This document shows positions 39,601 through 52,438 of a stretch of 64,000 nt of DNA, piece by piece. The translations under genes and the position numbers were made by a program. The DNA is taken from positions 30,388,740 to 30,452,739 of the forward strand of contig CM018051.1 of NCBI GenBank assembly GCA_008638375.1, written 5' to 3'. The notes under the pieces are model-generated. The model was not told the DNA's origin. It saw only the letters and a list, made by a program, of their open reading frames with translations, and did not search any database. Every line of letters begins with the position of its first letter. Positions within the stretch are counted from its first letter, which is position 1. Source of the DNA: Nyssa sinensis. Taxonomy: Eukaryota > Streptophyta > Magnoliopsida > Cornales > Nyssaceae.

Positions 39601-39688
39601 TATGATACAAGAATGGAAAAAGTAGGGACGGCCTTCGGGTCGGCCCCGCGACACAAGATCCGCATAGGGTGGATTTCGAGTCATGACA
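36601..39688 (+). repeat. 5' LTR of E
   Basis: 3088 bp, TGTAATATCCCGACC to GATTTCGAGTCATGACA. Compared by eye with the 3' copy, most lines are identical, with scattered substitutions and an indel of AT-rich sequence near 36,865. Box copies at 38,197 and 38,345; donor-like AGAGGTAAATAAATTC at 38,489. The reading frame at 37,018-37,245 recurs in the other LTR at 42,889 but shows no protein character. Confidence 0.92.
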
Positions 39689-39691
39689 GCT

Positions 39692-39709
39692 TGGTATCAG
39701 AGCTATAGG
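39692..39709 (+). other. Primer-binding site of E
   Basis: TGGTATCAGAGCTATAGG, four bases after the LTR, is complementary to the 3' end of initiator tRNA-Met. It fixes the plus orientation of E and hence of the related solo LTRs. Confidence 0.9.
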
Positions 39710-40084
39710 GTCGATTGTGAGTCATGGGAGATAGGACTAGAAATCGAATAGATAGATAAGACTGACGTTTATTTTTCTCTCATACATTAACTAAACATCT
39801 TACGGGTTATCTTTATTAGTTATTTTTATAGACATGGTTATTCCAAGGAATACATCGACAATTATGAATCACATAGATCACTTAGAGTTAGAATCAATAG
39901 ATAGAATTGAAGTTTCTATGATATAGATTTCATGTGAACATTGATTGTTATTTTGAGCATTGATGGTTATCTTATAGACAAGGTTAACAAAAAGGAATAT
40001 CTCAATAGATTATATTGACTCGGTTAGACCTTAGACGAGTAGACTTGTATAGAAATACTTATCTAAAACTTATTGTTTTCAGCA

Positions 40085-40210
40085 ATGGTACATACCAGGA
40101 ATACCGAGATAGGAAATGATCAATTAGACCGAATTGAGCGCCTTATAAAAGAGATTTTCAAATCTCTGCCTCAAGCTCACCCCAACAGACAACTATGTAC
40201 ATCGAAATAG
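40085..40210 (+). pseudogene. Gag start remnant in E, 41 codons
   Basis: The frame MVHTRNTEIGNDQLDRIERL continues to a TAG at 40,208. Its position, about 400 bp after the primer site, and its short amphipathic start resemble the N-terminus of gypsy gag proteins in this LTR group. The following 2.2 kb has only very short frames. A gag-like phrase around 40,890-41,050 (YDIVRTTYTPENLRIRM and FLSSVVSKRFGVE) suggests the rest of gag has rotted away. It may be a remnant packaging signal region; it is not a working protein gene. Confidence 0.5.
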
Positions 40211-42464
40211 TGGCACCGTTAAGGATCACCCCACAGGGTGAACAAGGAATTGCCCTCGAAAAGCTAAGGCTACGGCCAGTGCCACACCTACCTCACCAGT
40301 CTTGTTGGTGTCAAGGAACGATTAAACTACTACCCCGATAGCCACAGGTACCCTTCCAATTATTTATAACCTGTTTAGATCTTAAGAGATCCTTACACAC
40401 TTGATTGTGTTTCCATGTAATTGCCGAACTGAACTGAGTAACTGAACATTTGAATGATTGATTTACTGATTCTATTACATCTGAAAGGTTATTATTGGAG
40501 AATGTTAGACAGAGAAACACGAGAACTCTAGGCTAGTTACTGAACTATTTTATGGTTACCTTGAGGATTATTGTTTAGAAATATTGAGCATAGAACACGA
40601 GATACGGAGCAAAATCACGAATATTATCAACATTTGACCTATACTTGGAAGTTAGGTCTAGTGATGTAGAAGAAATTGAGACTGAAGATTAGGAGTGAAT
40701 ATAAATTATGAAAATGGATAACGGTGATTATAAACGGTTAAAAGAGAAATTGTGGAAAATTGACAGTCACTGATGTGCTATCAGGACCTCTGTTACCGGT
40801 GAGGAACGGCCGCCTTATCATGTAACTAGGGTAACTGAGAAACACACAGTGCTACCTTACCCAATCTGGATACTACGAATCTTTTATGATATTGTTAGAA
40901 CGACGTATACCCCAGAGAACTTGAGGATTAGAATGCTACAATATCACTACATCTATCCTACCAAACCTAGTGATGCTAGGAAATGATTGGAGCATTAAGT
41001 CAAATTCTTAAGCTCAGTGGTATCAAAAAGATTTGGTGTTGAAACAGTTTTGTAATAGTGGTTCATGGGAGATGAGATTGATGCACCGGTATTACTAATG
41101 CCAAATAGAGTAAATCCTGACATGATAGATAGACTTATATGTGAATTCTGACCATTGATCTTTTACAACAAATTGGGAGATGATTAGGCTACTGTACCAG
41201 TAGTCGCAGGTATTATTTATAGTTGTTTGCACATGCTCAATATTATTAAATATTACTCTACATACTGATTATGGTTTCAACATTTACTGCTAGCTGAACA
41301 TAAAGACAGAACTCTGAGGTTATATGTTAACTGTTCAGGGATGATGATTGATGATAGATGTTATGCATGAAACAAGTAGACTACGTAACATGGATACGTG
41401 AGTGTTAGATCGATATATTATCCACTTGAAAAATAAAAAGACATTGATGAGCCAAGTGATTGCATAATTAATAAATTTCAGGGAACAATGATAGAATAAA
41501 TATAAGATTTATAATCTTTAAAATGAATTACATACTGTTGTAGATAGGAATGATTACTGGATAGACGAGATCGAATAAATGGCGACTCTTGAAAGAGTCA
41601 TTATTATTAAATACTATACACTGGGGAAATCATTAGAAATGAATCATATACATAGAATATAAGAGGTATAGATCATAAGTCTATAGTTTTTAACTGATCC
41701 AAGAAAGAACTAAAAACAATTAACTGAATTGTGATTGTCAGAAGAGGGAAATAAGCTAAAGATACTAAAGGAGCTTGGTAGACCCAACTAACTAGTTTTG
41801 GAAATGACCACATATTACAATGGAAGTTGGTAGTTAAGCTTGGAAGGAATCATAGTAATATTGGATCTAGAAATCCTTGAGATTGTTTTATCTTATGGAA
41901 ACATGTTCTTGACATTTATTGAGTTATGGTTGATGATTGTTCTGTATTGAGGGAGCCTTAAGAATTAAATTACTATATCTAGTCTAGAGACTTGATGTTT
42001 AGGGTTGGACGATCGATCTATATTACGAGAGTTATTGAGAATTGAAATTCTATTTACGGATTAGGAACTTGTTGATGTTCTATACAGTGAGAATCTGTGA
42101 GAATTAAATTATGTTTCATAATAAACGAGGGAAACGATTACTGCTCATTGAGGGATAGAATGTAATATAGAATTGGAAACATGACACTTTGAAAAGTAGT
42201 GAATCTGACAGTGATAACTAAATGAAATGAAAATACCTTGGGAAGGTAGTATAATAGATCGATTGATATAACTGTAAAACTTGATTTGATGTGACTGTAA
42301 AACTTGATCTAACGTGACGGTAAAATTTGATTCTCAGCAGAAAATCTTTATCTAGTTAATGTAACAGCCTATTTAAGTTATACCGTGATGTTAGAGGAAC
42401 CACGAAAACCACCGAGTTAGAACCGTTAAGTTTGGGGACAAACTTATTTTTAAGGGGGTAAGAA
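40211..42464 (+). other. Interior of E, no intact gene; polypurine tract at its end
   Basis: Stops in every frame at short spacing and no RT, integrase or protease motif. The region ends in TTTTTAAGGGGGTAAGAA (42,447-42,464), a polypurine tract directly before the 3' LTR. Confidence 0.75.
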
Positions 42465-45400
42465 TGTAATATCCCGACCCGGGATATAGCATGTACACCG
42501 GGTTAGACCGGGCTATAAAATGTAATCCCAAATTATAAGCCGTTGTATGACATAAATAAAATTGGATGTGTAATAGACTGTATTGTTTAATTACGATGCA
42601 TAGGTCCGAGAGGCAAACAGTCATGGGTGTCCGGGTGCCGTTGCACCGGAAGCCGAGTTTACTGGAAAATGTGCAAGTGAATATAGACCTATATATATTT
42701 AAGGTAAATCGAAATGATTATGAATATTATATATAAATATATATACATGCGGTTGGATGATATATATATTATAATGCAATATAATTAAATGAAAGGAAAT
42801 AAAATGGAAAGAAAGAAAATCAAATTGGAAGTAGTGAACTGCATGTGGGTCATGTGTGGTGGCAACATGCGGTGCAGGTGTGTGTTAGGTGGCAGGGCCA
42901 CCAACTAAAAATCAGTCAAGAGAAGGCCATGTGTGCAGGTGTGCATGTGTGTGGTGTCACCGCGGCTACAGGTGGCAAAAGGCACCGACTAGGGATCGGT
43001 TAAAGGGAATGAAGAAAGAGATTGGAAGAGTGAGAAAACTGAATCGCAAGAGCAGGAGAGAGAAGAGGAGAATAGAGAAAGGAAGGACTAAAATTAAGGT
43101 TCAGGAAATCGGCTAAGGATAGGTAACCTATTTCATCTTCATCTCTTTAGTTTTACTCCCTGTTATCATAGAATTGATTACTGAATTGGTAAGACTCGAA
43201 ATAGGAAAGAAAAACAAGAAAACCAGAACTGGGTTTACGGTTGGAAATGGTGATTAAACATAGGTGAAACCAAATGAAAATTTAAACCACGATATGAGTA
43301 ATACACTGCCCCAGGATTCCAAAACGCTTTGAATCAGTTTAAATGGTCAAGAAATGGCCATTCTGTGGCCAGCTATTCCCTCACCGGTGCAACACCGGAA
43401 ACTAGGAATGGGTGTTGGAAAACTGATGACATGGAGAGCCAAAATTAGTCCTAAAACGTTTCTTTAAATCCTAGATTTCATTTGGAACAAAAACAGTAAG
43501 AAATGGACGTGAAATCATTAAGGTCCGTAAGGAATTTCACTGTTTCGGCGACTGTGGCCGAAAAAACCCACCGGAGAAGACGACCGGATTATCGGGGGCT
43601 TCTTCGGGTCAGGATAAGACCGGGTCTGGGTCGGGTCGGGTTGAGATCCGACCGACTGCAATAAAGGAACCAACACTGTGTCGTTTTGTTTTAAAATTAA
43701 AAGGGATTGGGCTTGTTTGGACACGGACATAGTAAATCAAATTGGGTTTTTGGGGTTATCTAAAACGTGGATAAGGTAGATAAAGAGAATATCTCAATCC
43801 GGTTTTCTGATTTGAACTGAACCGGTTGGTTCAGGAAATGGGCAGACCGGTTTAGGGTTTCTGGTTGTGAACCAACTGGTTCAGACCGTAACTCTGGGTA
43901 TTTATACTTTGACCCCAAAAATTTTAGGAAATTCCACTAAGGCCCAAACAGAAAAATTAATAAAATATTAATTTTTACAAATATACCCCTAATTCAAATA
44001 TGGGTCAAACGAAGTCCAAACGGGGCAAATGAATAGTCAATTTTTATTATCTCGGATGCTCTGAGTCTGATGGTGGGGTCTGTTTCACTAGACAGGGTCC
44101 CAAAAAGAATAAAATAGCCGTAAAAGTGTAAAATGATAGTTTTGCCCTTGTCAAGGTAGAAGTCCAAATGGAGTTCCCCGAAAGCCTAGACTGACTTTCT
44201 TCGGTATTCCGGACTCAATGGTAAAGTCTAAATAAGTATTAGAAATACTTACCATAGCAAGGCATAGAATTTGATGAGTGGCATGCATTTACTGATATAT
44301 AGGGAACGCGACAAGAAAGAGGCAAACCCGTAGGAGACTGATTTAGGAATGCATGTTTAGAGGTAAGTAAATTCACCTTCTCTTCCATATGGTGTGTCCA
44401 AGCCATGTTTATTCTCGTACTGCCAAACTTGTACTCTTGAATGTACCTGATGTTATTGTTTCCACAATGTGATATTGTTCTATCTTATGGGCTTTGATTG
44501 ATTACTGTATCATTAGTATCATGTTGAACCATGCTTTGAAAAGCCTATTGTTATGTTCCATTGTATATAGGATATTCCATTTTATACTTCTATGGAATTA
44601 CTTATGATCATGATATGTTTATACACACCGGATTTGTGCTCAGTCACAATATCCATCCGATGCTTTCTGTTTGACTGGAGACCTAAGGGTCGAGTCCGTG
44701 AACAGACAGGTGGCAGGAATGAATTCCTCGTAGGCTTCCACCAGCAATTTTACTGGCATGTTTACTGGCATTTCCATTGACATTTCACTAGCATTCCATT
44801 TGCATTTTTACGGGCATTGTACAGAATAAAAGCATCTCTTATGTGATTGTTTGATTGCAACTACTGAGTTATGCTATTCCTTATCATTATCTTGTATTGA
44901 GAGATATTTCCTTATTGATTCGATTATGATCAGTTTATTGTGGCAGTAACTTCATATTGATATATTGTTGTTGAGAGTTTCATGTTGATGTTGTATCCAT
45001 TACTCCTAATTGAATATTGTGACCTATGATTCATTGGCCATTAAGGCAACTGTTCTCATTGGCTATCACAGCATCTCTTTTCTTATGATTGGCTATCATA
45101 ATCTTATTCATGGATTTGTATCTTATCGATACCAGTGTCGGAGATCTGTTTTTACTTGCTGAGCTCTCGTAGCTCATTCCACCCTATTTACCCCCATTTC
45201 AGGTGATGACGCTGCAAGACCCCAGTAGGAGTCTGAAAGCATAGGAGGACATTTTGAGGAAACGTATCAGTCTATGTTTTAGTTCTCCCATGTATTCACC
45301 ACCCTCGGGTGCTTGTTACGTTTGGTTCTTATTTTGTTTATGTAGAACCATATTATGTATTGTAAAGACTTCCGCTAACATTGTGTATTGAAAGACTTCC

Positions 45401-45559
45401 GCTGATGTACTATTACTGATAAGACTTCCGCTGTTATTGTTTTGAGGTTTTAGTACTTTGCATATTAGTACTATGATACAGGAATGGAAAAAGTAGGGAC
45501 GGCCTTCGGGTCGGCCCCGCGACACAAGATCCGCATAGGGTGGATTTCGGGTCGTGACA
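42465..45559 (+). repeat. 3' LTR of E
   Basis: 3095 bp, starting TGTAATATCCCGACCCGGG and ending TTCGGGTCGTGACA. Nearly identical to 36,601-39,688. Donor-like AGAGGTAAGTAAATTC at 44,360. Confidence 0.92.
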
Positions 45560-48060
45560 ACATATCTTATGTGTGAAGTTCTAAGTCTCTTAGACTTAAA
45601 TCGGTATTAGTTAGGTACGTGTTTAATCCTAGGGGAAAAATGGTAATTTTTGCCATTCTTGTCCCAGACCCTGTCGTGGTCTTCAGAATAGTCTTTATAT
45701 CTTACATATAAAGTTCTAGGTCCTTTGGACTCCAATTGTTATCAGTTAGGCTCTTTATTAACTCCATGGGCAAAATGGTAATTTTTCCATTCTTATTCCG
45801 GACCCTATCGTGGTCCTCAGAATATCCCATATATCGTATATATCAGGTTTTAAGTCTTTTGGACTTCATTTGGTATCTGCTTTAACTCATCGGGACACAT
45901 CAGTCATTTTCTATTTTACATGTTGACAGTTTCGGAGTCTTATTCAGTCATTCAATGTTCATAATTATGCTTACGATAATTTATTAGATCTGATTGACCT
46001 TTATTCGACCTTTACTTTGCACTTAATGTGCTCAAGGTTATTTTGGTCATTTTACGTTTCGTAAGATTCTGACTCTGATTCGTCATTTAATCGGGTATAC
46101 AGTCTCGCTAGTATCTGGGCTCCTTCCGGTATCAGTTTCGTCCCAATCGGACTTCATTTAGGTCTCGTATTGCATCAGGGGCATTTTGGTTATTTCACAC
46201 TTTGTGAGATTCTGACCCTGATTCATCATTTAGTCAAGTATACAGTTTCACAAGTGTTCGGGTTTCTATCGATATCAGTTTCGTCTTAATCGGATGTCAT
46301 TTGGGCTTCGTACGGTATCAGGGATAATTTGGTAATTTCATGTGTCATATCTTTCGGCACTTTAGTTCATGAAATGGACCTTACCATTGGGTCCAGAGTG
46401 TCCGACATAGTTAAATTGGACTATCTGTTATGTTTAATTGGCCCTGGGTATCATCAAGGGCAATTCGGTCATTTATAATTTATGTGTCTGTATTTTTTGG
46501 GACTTCAGTTCATTAAACGGACCTCACCATTGAGTCCAGATTGCCCGACATAATCAAAATAGACTGTCTTTTATTCTTATTTGGGTATGGGTACCATCAG
46601 GGGCGGTACAGTCATTTGTCACTTACAGGTCTGTATTTTTCGGGACTTAATTTCTTAAATCGGACTCTATCATTGAGTCCGGAATGCTTGAAATAGTGAA
46701 AATACACTATTTATTTAATTTATTTGGACTCCATTTAACATATTTAATGTCCAGGGGTAAAATTGTAATTTTACCTATTTAATAAAATAATAAAATAATT
46801 ATTTTATTATTTAATTATTTTTCCAGGGGCTTAATTGCACAATTTTCCCAAAATCTAGGCCATTATATAATATTAAGAACTGTTGGGGCTAAACCGTAAT
46901 ATCAGAAAACATTTGGGGGTCAAAATAGAATTTTATAAATTTAGGGTTCAGACCCATTGGTTTTAGGGTTCAAGACTTTGAACCGGTCCAAAACACTGTG
47001 AACCAACCGGTTCACTGTCCCTCAGAAAACCGGGATAAGAAGTTAACCTTAATTGGGCCTCTATCCGTATTCAGGTTAACCAATTTCCTGATTTTAATTT
47101 TTTATATCCGTATCCAAACAGGCCGAATTCTGTTTTTAAATTAAAACCTCCCAACATCAAAACGGTGCCGTCCTACTAAGCCCGTTTGTGCGACGGGTCG
47201 AGTCCCGACCCGAACCCGAAGCTGACCCGAACCGTGTCCGGTACTGTTCATCGTCTTCCTCATGACGATGAACAGTAACCCTAGTTTCCAGTTTTCTTTT
47301 CCTCCATTTTCGTAGAGTTCCCAACACCGATTCTCTCTGCCATCCATCCCAAAACATTTCTGGATGTCAAGCCAACATTTTGGCAACGGTTTCGAGCTTC
47401 GAATCGATGCATGGAGTCCTGTTTAGCTGATTATCGTGAAGGATTTCAGTTCGGTCGTGTAGCCTTATTTCTCAACCAAATCTCATGAGGTTTGGCTTGT
47501 TGTGATACCTAGGTCATGGTGGTTCAGTTCATGTGTTTCAAACAAGTTTTAAAGCCTTGTTGATAAAAATGGGTCATGGACCCGTGACCTGCAAGTTCAG
47601 GTTTGAGGGTTTTCCCATTCGGTTTTGGGTCGCGGGTCAGTATTTTTGGAATCCTTGTGACCTCTAGATTAGGTCTTGACCAACCAAATTCAGTTTAGCT
47701 TGGGTCAAATCAGACCCAGTTTTGGAGGTGGTCATTCATGGCTGCCGATGTACAGTTTTGGGTTTCAAGCCCTATTCGACCCTTTCAGTTAGTTCATGAC
47801 AAGCCTCGCAGTAACTCATATATTCAGTTTATATGGCCTCAAATGACTGAAACAGTAAGCAAAAAGGAGAAAGGAAAAATTCTGGGTTTTTGGTTTTATA
47901 CCTTAAATCTGATCCTCCTTCTCCTTGGGCTCAGTTCTGATCTTTGGTAGTGCTGGTCCAGTTCCAGTCGTGTTCCTCAGGTCAGTGTCTTCTCCTCCTT
48001 GATCCTTCAATGGTCACACCAATGCACACTCTTTGTGTATGTCTTCTCACTCTAAGGTTT

Positions 48061-48089
48061 TCTCTCTCTCTCTCTCTCTCTCTCTCTAA
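48061..48089. repeat. (CT)n microsatellite
   Basis: TCTCTC run of about 28 bases in LTR D. Confidence 0.9.
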
Positions 48090-48295
48090 CCCTCCAAATG
48101 GAGACTTGTAACATCAAATTTCTTGTTCAATAAGTCTAATTTGTACAAGTGTTGGTTGGGAGCAGATGTACTTATGGGGTGAGAGGCATGGTGGTCTATG
48201 GGGCATAGGGGTGATGCAGGAGTGATGTGTTGTATGCTTGGGGCAATTCAGTGTTATATACAATTAAGTTGTGTATATAGGCACAAAGGTGCTGG

Positions 48296-48364
48296 TGGCC
48301 ACTTGGTTAAGTTTTTGGGTGAGATTTCTTTCCACTCAAAGGTCAAGGGTTCAATTCCCTTGGC
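48296..48364 (+). repeat. tRNA-like module, antisense in LTR D
   Basis: TGGCCACTTGG (48,296-48,306) resembles the A box. GGTTCAATTCC (48,348-48,358) fits the B box at 10 of 11 positions and sits in a perfect T-arm: stem AAGGG, loop TTCAATT, stem CCCTT. The region between could form arms but no full cloverleaf with a 7-bp acceptor stem is evident. Confidence 0.55.
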
Positions 48365-49068
48365 CCCCCATTTGGCCATTTTTCCCACATTTTGGGCTAA
48401 GGTCCTGTTTGGTTGACACCAAATTCTGTTTTGGCTATTTCTATGATATCTCCTTATTCGGAGCTCCGCTTTCGACACAGTTTGTTCCGAGAGTTTCGTA
48501 TTTCAGTTATCTTCAGTGTCAGAGGTTCCGTGTCGTTTATCATTTATTTCGAATTTTCGTAGTTAGCTAATTCGAGTTCCATCAGTGTTAAAATGGCATT
48601 ATTTCACCTAATTAATTGATAATTAGGTTCGGGCATTGTACCCTATTATCAGACATGTTTAATTATTTTCGATCCATCGTGACCGCCGAGATTATGATTA
48701 ATTCCCTTAATCATTCCTTAAATCGGTACTGATTAATAATTAATAAATTAATTATTAATTAAACAGGGTCGGGGTGTTACAGGGGGTGTAATGTCCGAAC
48801 CTAATTACCAATTAATTAGGCGAAACAATGTTATTTTAACACTATGGAAATTCGAATTAGCGAGCTATGACGGCCGCAAATAAATAATAACTTATACGAG
48901 GCCTTTGATAACGAGGCTAACCGAAATACAAAACCCTCAGAAGAAACCAAGTCGAAAAATGAGCAACAAAAAAGAAAATATTTAGAAAATAGCCAAAACG
49001 GAATTCTGCGCCAACCAAACAGGTCCTAAGCCCAAAATGTGGAAAAATTCCCAAAAGTGAGGCCAAGG

Positions 49069-49138
49069 GGATTTGAATCCTTGACCAAGTGGGGCAAGAT
49101 TCTTGTTACCAAAAACAAAATTACCAAGTGGGCTGCCA
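49069..49138 (-). repeat. tRNA-like module, antisense in LTR B
   Basis: On the minus strand TGGCAGCCCACTTGG (49,124-49,138) and the B-box-like GGATTCAAATCC (49,069-49,080) inside a CAAGG...CCTTG T-arm-like hairpin. It is the counterpart of the module in D. Confidence 0.45.
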
Positions 49139-52100
49139 ATAACTTCATGCCTAAAACTGCAACCAGATAGTATATAACACCAAATTATTTTAGTCCACCT
49201 CCCAAATTGGCCAATGGCCATGCATGCAATCCCCACATCATTAGCCCACATCATCTCCTTTCACTCATATCAGTCACCAAACCCACTAAGGCTGATATAC
49301 ATGCATCTATGTATATGTATAAGTGTATGTGAGATAATGCTATAATATATATATATATATATACACATATATACATACCACACTCTTGACCCTCCAAAAA
49401 AATAAGAGTGCTGCCTCAGACTTGTGTGTGTGTGTATTCGTGAAGTTGGCTGAGAGAGTGAGTGTTAGAGAGAGGAGAGAGAAAGGGCATGGTGTGAGAG
49501 GAAGGTGACCATATACAAGTGTGTGCATGCATGTGAGTGTCACCAAGTGTACCTGAAGAAGTCTGGGCAACTTGAGGAACGTTGGGAAGGTCTGAGTCAA
49601 GCCATAAGAGAGAGGAACTCACTGTTCGGAGGTATAACCTCAAAATTGTTCCATTTTTCTTGTTTAAATGCTTATACTCTTTTTGATGTTTGGAGCCCTA
49701 GCAACTACATGCATGTTACCTAAGATGTAAAATTTGAAATGAGGCATGAAATTGGACCACTGAAACGACCCAGAACACTAAACCTGTGTACAACCGCCAT
49801 AGATGGACCTTAGAGGTGCAGGTCTGAAGACATCCACACCAAATCGAGTTGGGTCTGTCAAAACCTTAAGTAGAGACCCTTGGTGTCCTAAAAATACCTA
49901 GACGCGACCAAAAACCTCACTAAAGGGGCTCCAAAACCTGAGTTGCAGGTTTCGACCATGAAACCCAACCCCAGTTTTAGGTTTTTAAACCACATTTTTG
50001 GAATGGGGATTGGACCCCTATGTCATGAGGATCATTTTGAGCCAAACCACTCAAGTTTTGGTGGTGAATTGAGGATTTACCAGTCAGTTACAGGTTTGGC
50101 TATTTCTCTATAGACCGAACGTTTGAGCTCTGATTTAGGCACCAAATGAATGCCAAATCCTTAAGTGATGTCCCAGAAACACTTTAGAGTTGGAAGCAGA
50201 GTGTAAAACATCCCCAAAACTTACGAAATTGAAAAAGAAAATTTCTGCAACTAGGGCTACAGTAACCCTAGCGTCGGGGAAGATGAACAGTGAAGGGTCG
50301 GGTCATGGACCGGGCATCGAGTCGGGCCCCGACCCAACCGAGAAACGGTTAAAACCATTAAACTGAAACTACGACGTTTTAAGCTAGGATTTTAAATTTT
50401 AAAATGTTAGGGCTGACGTCAGCATTACGTGTTCAACCGGCCCAAATCGGTTGGTTCAATAAAAACCTGACCGGTTCACTTAAGAATGAACTGAACCCAC
50501 TGGTTTAAACCGGTAGTTAAGAAAATAGTGTTTTGACCCCAAAAATTATGGGAAATTCTACTGTGACCCAACTGAAATAAACTTAATATTAAATTAATTA
50601 TATTTAAATGTAAAACATTTCAAAAATGCCCCTAAGTCATAAATAAAGCAAACGAAGTCCAAATAAAGTAAATAAATAGTGTATTTTGACTATTTTGGAC
50701 ATTCTGAACCCAATGGTGGGGTCTGTTTCATGAGACAGCACTTTGAAAAATTAAGACGCGTTTAAGTATAAAATGATCAAATTACCCCTAGTGCCCCTAA
50801 AGTCAAATGGAAGTCCAAGAGGGTCTAAATTGACTTTTTTCGATGTTCCAGACTCAATGGTGAGGTCCATACTATGAAACGAAATATGAAAAATATGACA
50901 CGTAAATATGTGAAGTTAACAAAGCAACCTTAAAAGTTAATGAAGCTACCTAAAGAGTATACATTAAGAGGATAGCGCTTAAGATAAAAGTTAGGATTTA
51001 ATATGATTTAAGCATAAAATAGGGACATCAATAGGAGATATTTGAGGTACATATGAAGTTAATAGATTGTTTATGAATTGTTCTTAGGAGCTACAAAAGG
51101 AAAAGGAAAGACATCGCAGTAAACGCCAATCTTGGAGTATAAGGCGAGTAACCCTGCATTTGAAGTGGAGATTTAACTGCATAGATTTGAAAATGTTTAA
51201 ACTTCAAAATATCTGAAGCATTGAGTGTTAAATATTTCATGATTCCTGTTTTTTAAAAATATTCTGTTCTTACAAATCTTATTGTGACACGCTCAATGAA
51301 TGCTTTCTATTACAGTCTCTCTTAAAAGTATTTAACATGTTTACATATCCTGAAATTTCTTATCCCAAGGTTTGAAGATTTCATCATGAAGACATGAGCA
51401 TCTTGTATTAAATGTTCATCAAAGTATTATGAAAAGTTATGTAATAAATGTATTTAAATGCAAAGATAAATTGTGCATAAGCACCACGGATTTTATGGGT
51501 TTCTATGAATAAATGCCCGGTAGTAGGATCTAATCCCCCAAGCAATGAGATATCTCCACGTCAAGTAAAACGGGAGTCTGGTTCGAAACAGATTCCACCT
51601 AATCAAAGAGAAAAGATGACAAAGGCTTTTGAAAATGGAAGTAGGTTTTACCCCTATTTTCACTATGCATGTTTATATGTTTTGAAGTAACGCTTTTGAA
51701 ATGGAAGTAGGTTTTTACCCCCATTTTTATTATGCATGTTTATATGCTTTTGAAGTGCATATACTTTATTTGAAGAAATGTAAGTTTAACTTGAATACTT
51801 TAAATTTTTCAAAGCTATTTGTTTTATGCATATACTCTATGTTCAAAGTACATGAGTAATTGGTAGTGAGTATTTTATAAACTCTCATGTGCGAAACCAC
51901 TACCAATTAAAACCCCATGACAAATGCAAGAATTACTCACAAGCTTAGTTTAGCTTACCCGGATTTTTATCTGTCCCCTTTTCAGGTGATAGAAAGTGAG
52001 TCCTGGTTTTTTATGAAGAAAGTGTTTGATTTATGCTCATTTTGTGGAAGGGCATAGGAAGTTCATTGTAGGATTAGCAGATTTTAGGAAGCACCAAGAC

Positions 52101-52438
52101 TAATAGTTAGTCGCTTTTGGTTATAAACAATATGTAAACGTTATGTAATTAAGTTTCAAAGGACAAATGAATATGTATTATGTATAAAACTTTGGAATTG
52201 TTGCTTATGCTCTGAATGTATATTCATATGTACCGCTATGAAGAGCGGCAGTACCGGGCAAATGTGCGAAAGATTTAAATAAGAAAAGAAAAGAAAAATT
52301 TTTTACGCTTCCGCAACCACAGGCCGCACCGCCGTCCGATACTGTTGCTTATGTGAGCCTTGCCCTAAAGCCTCGACCGAAGGGTGGCGATCGCGATACG
52401 AGATCCGCACAGGGTGGATTTCGGGTCGTGACAAACAA

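Larger units (their letters stand above)
36601..45559 (+). mobile_element. LTR retrotransposon E, complete but non-autonomous
   Basis: An 8959-bp element with two LTRs, primer-binding site, polypurine tract and perfect ACATA duplication (36,596-36,600 and 45,560-45,564). The interior (39,689-42,464) has no protease, RT, integrase or long frame. It belongs to the group whose LTRs run TGTAATATCCCGACCC to TCGGGTCATGACA/GTCGTGACA, end motifs common in Tekay/Del-like gypsy elements. With 3.1-kb LTRs and a short interior it resembles a LARD-type non-autonomous element. It needs an autonomous partner for movement. It is the youngest insertion in the nest, because it interrupts D and nothing interrupts it. 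Confidence 0.92.
34151..48781 (-). mobile_element. Solo LTR D (split by E)
   Basis: Left end TGTCACATCCTGAACCCCACC, right end CAGGGTCGGGGTGTTACA, perfect GGGGG duplication (34,146-34,150 and 48,782-48,786). Without E it is about 5.7 kb, the longest LTR here. It holds a tandem array (35,281-36,010), a long series of about 145-bp modules (45,600-46,700), minus-sense donor-like GTGAGTAA at about 36,169 and 36,226, and a tRNA-like module on the opposite strand (48,296). No primer site or coding sequence is seen. Confidence 0.8.
34006..52433 (+). mobile_element. Solo LTR B (split by D)
   Basis: Consists of 34,006-34,150 and 48,787-52,433, with D between. Left end TGTAACACCCCGACCC, right end GTGGATTTCGGGTCGTGACA. 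The two parts belong together: reverse-complemented D (48,781 backward) follows the same order continuously, from its TGTAACACCCCGACCCT start through CCGAACCTAATTAYCAATTAATTAGG and beyond, while in B that order is interrupted at GGGGG. Flanks are GACAG (34,001-34,005) and AACAA (52,434-52,438), a poor duplication, but LTR A resumes exactly there (CTTATAGCTCTCCCATG). Box copies at 50,711 and 50,854; donor-like AAGGCGAGTAACC at 51,145. Confidence 0.75.

Noticed and set aside
48296..48364. Functional tRNA gene
   Set aside because: A good T-arm and B box are present, but no 7-bp acceptor stem or plausible anticodon arm, and no terminator T run directly after.
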